NCBI GenBank assembly: GCA_021209875.1
Contig: JAGYVD010000002.1
Location: 4,402,001 to 4,466,000 of the forward strand
Direction of reading: 5' to 3'
Origin: Rosellinia necatrix
Lineage: Eukaryota > Ascomycota > Sordariomycetes > Xylariales > Xylariaceae
DNA: 64,000 nucleotides
Under the pieces are notes generated by a model. That model saw nothing but the letters and a program-made list of their open reading frames with translations. It searched no databases and was not told the DNA's origin. The position numbers and the translations under genes were made by a program. Positions 34,677-43,839 of the stretch are shown in pieces (positions within the stretch are counted from its first letter, which is position 1; every line of letters begins with the position of its first letter).

Positions 34677-35609
34677 ATGGAATTATCCGAGCGATCCCAG
34701 GTCTCCATCGCGCAGATCGTCGTGTTCGTGCCGTTCCTCGCCGTCTCGGTGTTCCTGTGCGTGCGGCACGGCTTCGGGCGCAACGCGGGGTGGTTCTTCC
34801 TGCTCTTCTTCTCGCTGGCGCGCATCGTCGGCGCCGCGCTGCAGCTCGCGGCCATCGCGCAGCCGGCCGACGTCGGGCTGCTCTTCGGCGCGCTGACGCT
34901 GCAGGGCGTCGGCCTGTCCGACCTGATCATCGTGCTGCTGGCGCTGGTCAAGCGTGCGCTCGAGGGCATTGAGAAGGCCCGCTCCTCCTCCTCCTCCTCC
35001 TCCCCCTCCTCCTCCGTCATCCAGCCGCGCGTGCTCTTCTGGGCCGAGCTCTTCGTCTTCGTCGGCGTCATCCTCGGCGCCGTCGGCGGGTCCACCGCCG
35101 GCAGCCACTACGCCCAGACCGGCGTCTACACCGTCTCGTCCCTGACCCAGGCCGGCCTCGGCCTCACCGTCGCCGGCTTCGCCCTGCTCGTCGCCGCCAC
35201 CGCCGTCGCCGGGCTCAACGTCTCCCACGCCGAGGCCGGCGAGAGGCGCATCGTCCTCGCCGTCGCCGTCGCCCTGCCCTTCCTCCTCGTCCGCGTCGTC
35301 TACTCCGCCGTCGGCACCTTCGGCCAGGACCCCGCCTTCAGGGCCGCCACGGGCGACGTCAACCTCCTCCTCGGCCTGGCCGTGGTCGAGGAGATCTTCA
35401 TCGTCTTCCTCGTCCTGGCCGTCGGGGTCACGCTCAAGGTCCTGCCGAAACCCGAGGGCGGAGAGGCCCCCAAGTTCCCGGGCTTCTTCGGCCGGCCGAG
35501 GCTGGATCGCGGACAGCGCCGCGAGAGACGTCGTGAGCGCCGCACCCGGCACCGTGGTGACTATGAGCTGCACAGACTGAGCCCGCATAGCTACCCGCCC
35601 AGCGTGTAA
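34677..35609 (+). CDS. DUF7702 family seven-helix membrane protein
   Basis: A single GC-rich exon of 310 residues. Hydrophobic segments, by eye, span residues about 12-31, 39-60, 66-91, 118-140, 155-180, 190-212 and 226-252, which suits seven membrane helices with the N-terminus outside. Landmarks are IAQIVVFVPFLAVSVFLCVR, WFFLLFFSLARIVGAALQL and HYAQTGVYTVSSLTQAGLGL, which I associate with the fungal DUF7702 family. A serine-rich loop (about 102-112) separates helices 3 and 4, and the tail after residue 265 is Arg-rich and cytosolic in character. The molecular role of the family is unknown to me. Convergent with the PabAB-like gene. Confidence 0.85.
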   Translation: MELSERSQVSIAQIVVFVPFLAVSVFLCVRHGFGRNAGWFFLLFFSLARIVGAALQLAAIAQPADVGLLFGALTLQGVGLSDLIIVLLALVKRALEGIEKARSSSSSSSPSSSVIQPRVLFWAELFVFVGVILGAVGGSTAGSHYAQTGVYTVSSLTQAGLGLTVAGFALLVAATAVAGLNVSHAEAGERRIVLAVAVALPFLLVRVVYSAVGTFGQDPAFRAATGDVNLLLGLAVVEEIFIVFLVLAVGVTLKVLPKPEGGEAPKFPGFFGRPRLDRGQRRERRRERRTRHRGDYELHRLSPHSYPPSV

Positions 35610-35996
35610 TCAAGCAGCCCCATGCCGAAGCCGCCTGAGGTTGCTCGGATAAAGTTCCATTTGTTTGAGAGAAGTCGTCGTGTCTTTTGGAGGGTTTGTC
35701 CCATGGCGCGTTGGATACCCAGATAATTCTTATTTGTGATTTATTCGATAGAAATTTTAGCGCATGAAAATCTTCAACTGCTGGGCTGCATCGCAGGACT
35801 GGTCATGTCTAGATGTACCGCCACCGAGCCAGCATTCATCTCCCCGAGAGTTGCATTCAGGATAGCATTTTTCTTAGACCCAGCCGTATTACCCGCAGCA
35901 TGACCACTACATAGTGCCACATTTTTAAACGCCTATTTAAGCACGCAAATCTATTCACGCATAAGTGTCTGAACACCCCATCTCGCGTATAGGGGA
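35610..35996. other. intergenic between convergent DUF7702 and PabAB-like genes
   Basis: 387 bases with no coding signal, presumably the two 3' UTRs. Confidence 0.5.
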
Positions 35997-38273
35997 TCAG
36001 CCCTTCCCCGGACGAACGAAGGCAGCCAATACATGAGAAGCCGCTGACTCCATTTCTAAAAACCTCTCATCATCCCTACTGCGTACGGTAATTGCAGCCC
36101 CAGCACCCACACGCCACGTCTCGAATCCGCAAGTACCCATCTCGGGGCTTCTGCTAGGGATTTCGCTCCCGCGAACCGCCGCGCGGACCACAACCGCGAA
36201 GTCGCCAGCCCCCCTGATGTCGATGTAACCCAGCACGCCCGAATAGACACCTCTCGGCCGCGCCTCAATATCCCGCAGGATCTCGCATGATGTCTTCTTC
36301 GGCGAGCCCGTCATCGAATCAGGGGGCAGCAGTAGTCTCAGGGCCTGGACGCCGCGCGCCGAGTCCTGGTCGAGGAGGTCGCCCTCCTGGGCAACCCGCC
36401 CCCCAGAGGAGGCCGGACGTCGATACCGCCGTCTCCAGGAGACGAGATGCTCGAGGCCACTGCTCGCTACCACCACGCCCGAGAGACGGAGAAAGGCGCC
36501 GGAAGGAGGCGCCGGATCCCCGTGACGCAGCTCTTTGTAAAGCGCCCACCCGTCGACACCCGTCCCATCTAAAGGATACGGTATGGTGACCTTGCTCTCG
36601 TCCGTTAAAAATAACCTGTTGGGATCACCGGAGGCCAGCGACTCCTGGCAGCGCAGCACTTTCGTCCTGTACTCCATCTCCGACGGGCATTGTACCAACG
36701 CCTCGGCAATCATCTCGTGGAGGCCATTGCGGGCTTGGACGCCGGGCGGTATGGAATATGCCGCACCGTTCGTTGTTTCCGGGGGTGAGGTGGACGGATT
36801 CGCCATGCTATTGATAACTCTCCCGACGTCGAAGATCCAGCTCCAGTCGCCGGGCAACAGGGTTTGCGTATAGATCTCGCTATTGGCGTGGTCGATGATG
36901 ATGGATCGGTGGATGAAGGCAAAGTTGATATCTGCGACGTCGCTGGCGGCGCAGGACCCGTGCAAGTCTACTCCCGCAGTCTCGACCCCGGCTTCATACG
37001 ATATGTATCCCATTAGGCCCCCCCAAAACGGACTTTCGGTAGGGGAGTGGCCCTTGATACACTGGTCCATACCGAGACGCGAGATATCCAAACCTATCGC
37101 TAATGGCGTGATTTCGTCTCCTTGACTATGAGAGCTATACAGGTCCGAAACCCGTTGAAGGATTTGCCATACCTCTTCTATAGAACCCAATTGTGTTGAG
37201 AACATATTGCCCCCATTAAACCCGTATTTGAGCAATCTGGTTGACGTCTCGTATGTAATCCGCATAGTCTTCCCCGGCGTCGCGAGGCCAATGATGCTAT
37301 ATGGTCCCGCTATATGGTTTTGTGAATCGATGAACACTACTTCCCCCTGGGTATGACTGAGGGCCTCCAGTAAGTCGGTAGGTGAGATGCCAGCTGCTTG
37401 GTGCTTTGCCCATCTCAAGAACGCGTTATCGGGCTCGGAGACCTTGCGCAGTTCCTCCACTAGATGGGATCCGCCCTGCCCGTTCCGTACGTGTGAGGGC
37501 GTTGATTCGTTGAGATAGCCAACACTGGTAGGGACACCTCCGATATCGTCTTTCGGTGTTCTTGGGCCTCGTTGCCTGAGCCATGCTTCCGTACCTGTCC
37601 ACCAGTTTTTAACTAATTCTTTCCCAGATCCCGATAATATCGATTCTGGATAAAACTGTACGCCCCAGAATGGTTTTGTCGTATGTCGCGCCGCCATGAG
37701 GACAGGGCCGTTTACATCGTCGCCGATATTCCAAGCCAGGGGTTCCAATGAAGGGCAAGCGGCGGTCGGTTCCCAGTGCATACCATCCATGATCTCATTC
37801 TCGTTCGTCGGTTGCCCCAGCTTGACGTGAAATACGTGATCACTTTTTGCATGAAAATCATGAATACCAGAAAAGATGTCGGTGTCTCTATAAGCCGTTT
37901 TGTTGATGAGGCCGTCGTCTACGTGCTGGAGCTTCGCCACCTCAGCCCCGTGTGAACGGCAGAGCGACTGAAAGCCGAGGCATATGCCGAGGACAGGGAG
38001 CATTCGGGCTTCTTCGAGTTCCCAGAACTTAGAAATAAAACCGATATCGTTAGGGTCCGTGGGCCGATCCGAGCCGGGTCCAATAACAACAGCATCAAAC
38101 ACGCTACAAATTTCGACGAAATTGGAGTTGACGGTTTCGTCGTCGGCGTGGATGACGGTCAAGTCCGCTTGTAAGCATTCTTTTAATAGGTCGACGAGAT
38201 GGTTGGTGAAAGGGTCGAGGGCATCGACAAACAAGATGCGCCTACGGCTCCCCGGAGTGTCCAATGAACGCAT
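35997..38273 (-). CDS. divergent para-aminobenzoate synthase-like PabA-PabB fusion, probably catalytically altered
   Basis: A single open frame of 758 residues from the ATG at 38273 (an in-frame ATG at 38345 would add 24 residues unlike the family). Residues 1-230 are a class I glutamine amidotransferase: VVIGPGSDRP, LPVLGICLGFQSL with nucleophile Cys97, then GVQFYPES. The catalytic His of the HPE motif is Tyr208. Residues about 280-758 are a chorismate-binding PabB/TrpE domain: FWGGLMGYISYEAG, LPPDSMTGSPKK, RGVYSGVLGY, and VGAGAAITVRS. Two family landmarks are missing: GDSYELCLT reads GDPNRLFLT (549-557), and between VVVASSGLEHLVSW and ALRLLLPPDSMTG (about 613-645) some 80-90 residues including the PIKGT active-site lysine are absent. 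A normal enzyme makes aminodeoxychorismate for folate; this one probably cannot. It may be a decaying or repurposed paralogue. Confidence 0.85.
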   Translation of the reverse strand: MRSLDTPGSRRRILFVDALDPFTNHLVDLLKECLQADLTVIHADDETVNSNFVEICSVFDAVVIGPGSDRPTDPNDIGFISKFWELEEARMLPVLGICLGFQSLCRSHGAEVAKLQHVDDGLINKTAYRDTDIFSGIHDFHAKSDHVFHVKLGQPTNENEIMDGMHWEPTAACPSLEPLAWNIGDDVNGPVLMAARHTTKPFWGVQFYPESILSGSGKELVKNWWTGTEAWLRQRGPRTPKDDIGGVPTSVGYLNESTPSHVRNGQGGSHLVEELRKVSEPDNAFLRWAKHQAAGISPTDLLEALSHTQGEVVFIDSQNHIAGPYSIIGLATPGKTMRITYETSTRLLKYGFNGGNMFSTQLGSIEEVWQILQRVSDLYSSHSQGDEITPLAIGLDISRLGMDQCIKGHSPTESPFWGGLMGYISYEAGVETAGVDLHGSCAASDVADINFAFIHRSIIIDHANSEIYTQTLLPGDWSWIFDVGRVINSMANPSTSPPETTNGAAYSIPPGVQARNGLHEMIAEALVQCPSEMEYRTKVLRCQESLASGDPNRLFLTDESKVTIPYPLDGTGVDGWALYKELRHGDPAPPSGAFLRLSGVVVASSGLEHLVSWRRRYRRPASSGGRVAQEGDLLDQDSARGVQALRLLLPPDSMTGSPKKTSCEILRDIEARPRGVYSGVLGYIDIRGAGDFAVVVRAAVRGSEIPSRSPEMGTCGFETWRVGAGAAITVRSRDDERFLEMESAASHVLAAFVRPGKG

Positions 38274-38966
38274 TCTCGAGTGTTGAGTGATTATGTTGTG
38301 CTGGTCGTAGACCCCGCGGAGGACCTTGAGTGGAATGGGCAACAAGTATTAATATGTAAGCGGCAACCAGACACTATCTGGATGTTGCGTCTGGACATAT
38401 GGGAGGTCTCGGGAATAAGCCCAGAGGGGAAGCCCCTCTCCCCTTTCCAGAGGGCAAAGACAGAGACTATATGTAAACATGAATCTCTCTATACAACGTC
38501 GACGGGTAGGAATTGGGCCGTGGGAAAGGACGGCAACGGCCAGTTTTAGAATAGGCTATAATATGCCGTTGTAGTTCCATTGCTGTGGTACCGTTACGTA
38601 CCAAACCGACGATCCGAGTCTAGGACGAGTTCGCGGCTGTCGCTAAAAGGCTTGGCCCACTACCAGAGACAAGCGTAGGAATGCCTCTCGTTCGCTGCTC
38701 CAAGCAGCCTGCCTGAAGGCGTTTAGGCCGTGGTGAAGCGTCGTCGTTTCGGCAGCCGTGGCGGAGACACGGCAATGGCACCGAAAGCAATTACAGGTAT
38801 TGCGGGCATCGCATAAGGTGCTTACGAAGCAAAGAGGAACTAACTGCCCGGCCTATGAATCTATTAATCTATTATTCTATTATTGGGGACACAAAAAAAA
38901 AAAAAGCTTTATACCTGGTAGTACATACTACGGTAGTTAATGTGTTTTTGGTGTAGGTGATGTAGC

Positions 38967-39045
38967 AGAGACCCAGGTTGAAGACCCAGGTGGAAGACCC
39001 AGGTGGAAGACCCAGGTGGAAGACCCAGGTTGACGACCCAGGTTG
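38967..39045. repeat. 13-base minisatellite GAAGACCCAGGTG
   Basis: Six consecutive copies, the inner ones identical and the outer ones differing at one to three bases (GACCCAGGTTG, GACGACCCAGGTTG). Confidence 0.88.
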
Positions 39046-42000
39046 AGATACATGTGTATGTATTTGAAGTAAGTCACTTGCCTGTAGACAGGGACCCGGA
39101 AACCCGGGGTCATTGGATTAAGTACAGTATAACCGGCGCAGATATACACCGTGTACCATACCCCCGGAGTATCTAGCTTATTTTCCCTTGTCAAATCCCA
39201 CCCTTCAATGACAATGTACAATGTACCTCCCTTATTTAAATACTTCACTACCTACCTACTCGAGTGTGGAGGGGGCAGGTAGCGTGTAATTAGATAGGGT
39301 ATTTACTTCTTCACTACAGTGTTTTTAGTACGGTACGCTACATTCGCGACCTTGGCGTCTTACACGCAATAGTGTACATACTACATACTACATACTACAT
39401 ATACTACATCCATCCCCTCGGGGTATCAAGAACGGTGGAGGTCTATAAAACCTGCGTCACGGAATGAACCGGAGGCGAGAGGATGGCTCATATACGAGGA
39501 AATGGTCACCTCGCAGCATAGTTACGAGCCTTCCGAGGCGTCGACGGCGAGAATAGAGTGTTGTCAATTTGCGGCCTCGTCGTTGTTTGTGTGCTAGGAA
39601 GTGAGGCGTGATGTAAGCCTACCGGGGGCTAAGATTACAAGCGCGATTGGCCAAGCTCTAGAAACCGAGGATGAATATGGACTTCTTTTTCTTCTCCCGC
39701 TGTGTGATGGTTTTTTCTCGTTATTCTGGCGACTGTCGTTAGATTGCCATCACGTTTCTTCGTTTTGATTTACGAACGAGAGTTCAATAAGATAAGTACC
39801 AATGTCGCTGTGAACTTGATCATGGAAGATCATACATAATAAAATATTCTCTATACATATAAATACATACATACATTCATACATACACACATACTATGTA
39901 CGAATCCCGAGTCGGCAGTGATGCGTACCTGCGGCGCTGGCAATAAGATGAAAAATTGCCATACTAGGTATCCCGCATAGTCACCTCTCTCGGAACCTCC
40001 ACCTAGACTAGACGTTAATACTACTACTACTCTCTCGGAACCTTTCCACAAATGGCGCGATGACTCCTCTCAGCACGTGTTGAGGTTTCGTCTGCAGTGG
40101 GTGACGTCCTTTTTCTTTAACCCGAAAAAGTCAATGATCGGCAATCCACGCCGTGCCCTTTTCGGAACCCGTTTTGTCGTTCGTCGCCGTTGTCGCCGTT
40201 GTCGCCGTTGTCATCAACATTAGCGAATGCTCATCTCGCGTATCAGAGGAAAAACAACCGTGACATCAACACCCAGTCTATATCCTCCAACATCCCCAAA
40301 TAATAGCGAGAAAGATAACAAATCGAATGACTATCATCTGCATCGCCTATCCGACTTCTAAATATAGTTCAGATTTTAATTACGGCAGCCATGGGTTACA
40401 TACATACATACATACGTACATACATAGTGTACACTACACTTCTTACCGTCGCCCCTGTGCTCTCGGAACTTTTCAGGGTTGTTCATCCTGACGTAAACTC
40501 CGAAGTCGCCTGGAGAGTGACAGTCGGGGACTTGGCGGCAGTATTTTGGGAGGCCGTCAGGCAACGTACGCCCTCGAGGTTGTTTACTGTAGCTCTTTAT
40601 ACAGCACTTACACCTATATATAGGCCCCGTTTAAGCCAGGCGCAAAAGAAAAAGACAAGCCTCCACTGATTATTCGCTCGTGTGCGCCCATACACGGTCC
40701 TATAATTTCGTCTACGGCTTCGGTCACCCTCACAAGCAATCGGCATTACAGTATTACATGGTTATGATAGAAGGGTTTCATGTGGGCACATTCCCAAGCA
40801 GGTATGAACTGGCTAACAAAAGCCGGGGTGCTTGACTAGTCATAATACCCTAGATGTCCAAGGTAAGACGAAGGCGTCGGACATACTATCAATAGACACA
40901 TAAACACGTATGTTAAGAGAGCAGAAAAAACAGCAAGTAAGTGTGGCTACAGGTGTAATACTTGCATGGTAGCTCTCGCTCGCGAACATGATTTATGTAA
41001 GTTTGATCATTTGATATATATATATATACATTCATGGCCTACACCTACTATAGAACTTAATATCCCGGCACTCAATTATAGATGACTGGCTATTGGTACT
41101 TCCAAGAAATAGAATAGTGGCGTAAGTGTATCTGTCATGTGAGTATCAACTCCGAACCACGAGCTTTCTTCCTGTCACGACCCAATTTATTCACTTGACG
41201 GTGGCTTGATAGACTCCTCGTTCTAGGGTTTATAGATAGATCTGCATGCGTTCCATTAATTTAAATAATCTGAGAAAGTAATCGTTGAATGGCCCGATAT
41301 ATACTACAAATTCAAATTACAACTAAGTAAGGGGGCCTGATTGAATCTTGTATTCGTATGCAAACTATGATAGACTCAGATTTACTCGTCTTTTAAGACA
41401 AATATTGATTCCAATTCCGTCTGGCTGGAACCAAATTGAAAATCTAGTATGCTTGTCGTAGCTGTAACACAATAATACGGAGTCCCTTGTATTCGGAGAT
41501 AGGCAATGGCCCCATTTCTGAAGGCTTAGGACGATCACACACAGGATAAATAAGTTTGTGCGCAGATAACTAGTGTACGATCTCATTTATTTCTATTGAA
41601 ATCTTTACGCTAAGATTGGTCTGGGTACGATTCGCCTTACCGAAGAGCGGCACCCCCATAAGCCAAACTAGGGATTAGGTTGTAGCATTTGCCGAAGAAG
41701 GTCATAGCTTCCAGGGTCAATTCAATGAGGAACAAGGCCATAATTACCTAAAATTATAATTGTGAGGAACCTGGCAGAATAAATGAAGATTGTAAATTAA
41801 TTGTTCTACGTGTTAACTGCGCGTGATGTATTTGGAATGTTCATGCCATGACGCTCCACAGACGGACGGACCAGCAGCATAAGAGACAGCAATTGCGAAC
41901 AACCGAGAGTGACCAACTATCATTTTCTATTCGCATTGAAGGATTGTTGATATGGTCTTTGCCCCCTGCAGGCCCGCTCGCAGTTCCATCAAAGACCGCC

Positions 42001-43183
42001 GTGCTTTAAACGCGGAACACTCGGAATTGCCGAATCGGGAGACCACCTAGACGTCTAGCCTTGTTCGCAGATGTTTCCAATGACGGACATCAGTGGAACA
42101 CCTGATCGATGAGCCGACCAGAAGGCATTCGATATCAACTATTGGCCTTGAATTGTTATCATTTTATCGAGTCAATTCATATTCCATGATTTTTTGAGTC
42201 TCCCTGCAATGTTCGGTTGCGATCGGAAGAGGATTGCTTCGAACAAGTACAGGACTGATCAGGGTTTCCTTCTATCCAACAACACATTCGAACAAGAAGG
42301 TAGTAGCTGAAAGGCTGCCGAGCCCGCGTCTGTAGCTATCGTATAGACCCGTTCCTAGCTGCTAGCAAGGTGATGCTTCAAGTCCGAGGAGGTTGTGGGG
42401 TCTAGCGTGATGGCCAGACCAGTTCAACGACACATCTTGCCATTCCGAGTGTGATGAGAACAGAACAGGGCGTCCCGGGAAGGACGGCGTTGCGGCGAGA
42501 ATGAAATAGTGCGTAGTAGGATGGATCGTTACGGTGTTTCCTCAGTAGGTGGACGCCCCGTGCTCTTCCCATGATGTGCTCTGTTCACGGATCACCAACA
42601 ACAACAACTGTGAGTTCAGTGGGCGACTTGCGGCGCCATTGCTTTTCCCTCACCAAAAATGGTCTGGTGGCATCCGGCGCTTGAACTGGTGGACGCGAGA
42701 CAATCGCCGAGGAACTTCCAACGCATCGCTCAGGCCATTCGTTCGTTCCGTTCACACCAGCTCACTAAAACCATAAGACTATGGGCACCTGCTGCCGGCC
42801 ACTCGAACACGCTGAGTTAAACAGCTTCGAATACTAGCCTCTTTGACGTTCGGACGTTCCAGTTGATGCCGCCCGGGCACTGTAGAGCTTAGTTACATGA
42901 AGGTGTTCGAGACCGCACATCACAGTCAATTGGTGAACAAATATGATGTTTGGTGGGCTCGTGAATGAAATCCTCCTCTAGATGATGTAATTCACTCTAT
43001 AGTGTCGAATAGAGCGGATAAAACCAGGGTTGGCGTTATCTTTGCTGCCGCGGAATTGCGTTGACTTCTATCGCGGACCGAATTGTTCCATTCTCACTTC
43101 GCCAAGATTACCGTCAAGACATATGAGTCCGCAATGTCTTACCGTTCAACGGTGACGATAACTCTGACTGGGGTGTCATCCGA

Positions 43184-43234
43184 GTTATTATATGAATAGA
43201 ACTATCATTTGTAGATCTTCAGTCATATAATAAC
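43184..43234. repeat. 12-bp perfect inverted repeat (hairpin)
   Basis: GTTATTATATGA at 43184-43195 is the exact reverse complement of TCATATAATAAC at 43223-43234, with a 27-base loop. It is about 600 bases upstream of the GH35 start. Confidence 0.6.
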
Positions 43235-43761
43235 TGAATTTCGAGTGTCGCCGGTCTACCTCGATGCATGTCGACTCTCACACAGTTGGTTGCTTTACTC
43301 GCATCTTGTGAGCAAGGTTCCCTTTATCGATTTATTTTACCACGGGACAATGTTATCTGGCGTTGATCCGGACCGGTAGCGAGGGGATTCGGCCAGGGTT
43401 CTCCGCAGTCACTCCGCAGCCAAGCTTTTCCAGAGGAGAGCAGACGATGGGCACAACCGAACCACCGGAATCCTAGGCCTCAGTTCACGAGCGTATAGCA
43501 CGTACTATAGGTCGAGATACCACGGGCAACCCACGGGGCTCCCCGCTTTCCCCAACTCCCATCGACGGGCCAAAACGCACATATGCGCAAAGCATGCACA
43601 AACTCATTTCCACCACACAGCGGCCGCCATTTCGCGCGGTTGCTCGGGACGATGGGCCGTACACCGCAGCTGGGAAGCTACAAAATGAGGTCTTCGACGT
43701 CTCGGCCTCGTGAGTCGGCGCGGGGGCGCGTATGGGGGATGTCTTGGTGTGCCCTTCCCAC

Positions 43762-43770
43762 CCTATAAAG
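43762..43770 (+). promoter_or_regulatory. TATA-like box of the GH35 gene
   Basis: CCTATAAAG lies about 70 bases upstream of the GH35 ATG, in an otherwise GC-rich context and at a plausible distance for a fungal core promoter. Confidence 0.45.
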
Positions 43771-43839
43771 AGCTCCAGGCCGGCAGGGAGAGCAACCACC
43801 GGCGGATGTCTCGCCTCACCCAGCCTTCATACGGTCAAG

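Larger units (their letters stand above)
38274..43839. other. 5.6-kb stretch without supported genes
   Basis: Short frames only. It holds a 13-base minisatellite, ATAC and TA microsatellites (about 39411, 39858-39895 and 41018-41029), a 9-base GTCGCCGTT repeat near 40187 and a hairpin at 43184-43234. The two ends carry the promoters of the PabAB-like gene and the GH35 gene. Confidence 0.5.

Noticed and set aside
34683..35588. 301-codon minus-strand frame opposite the DUF7702 gene
   Set aside because: Almost wholly Asp/Glu/Gly low complexity, a mirror of Val/Leu/Ala codons on the coding strand.
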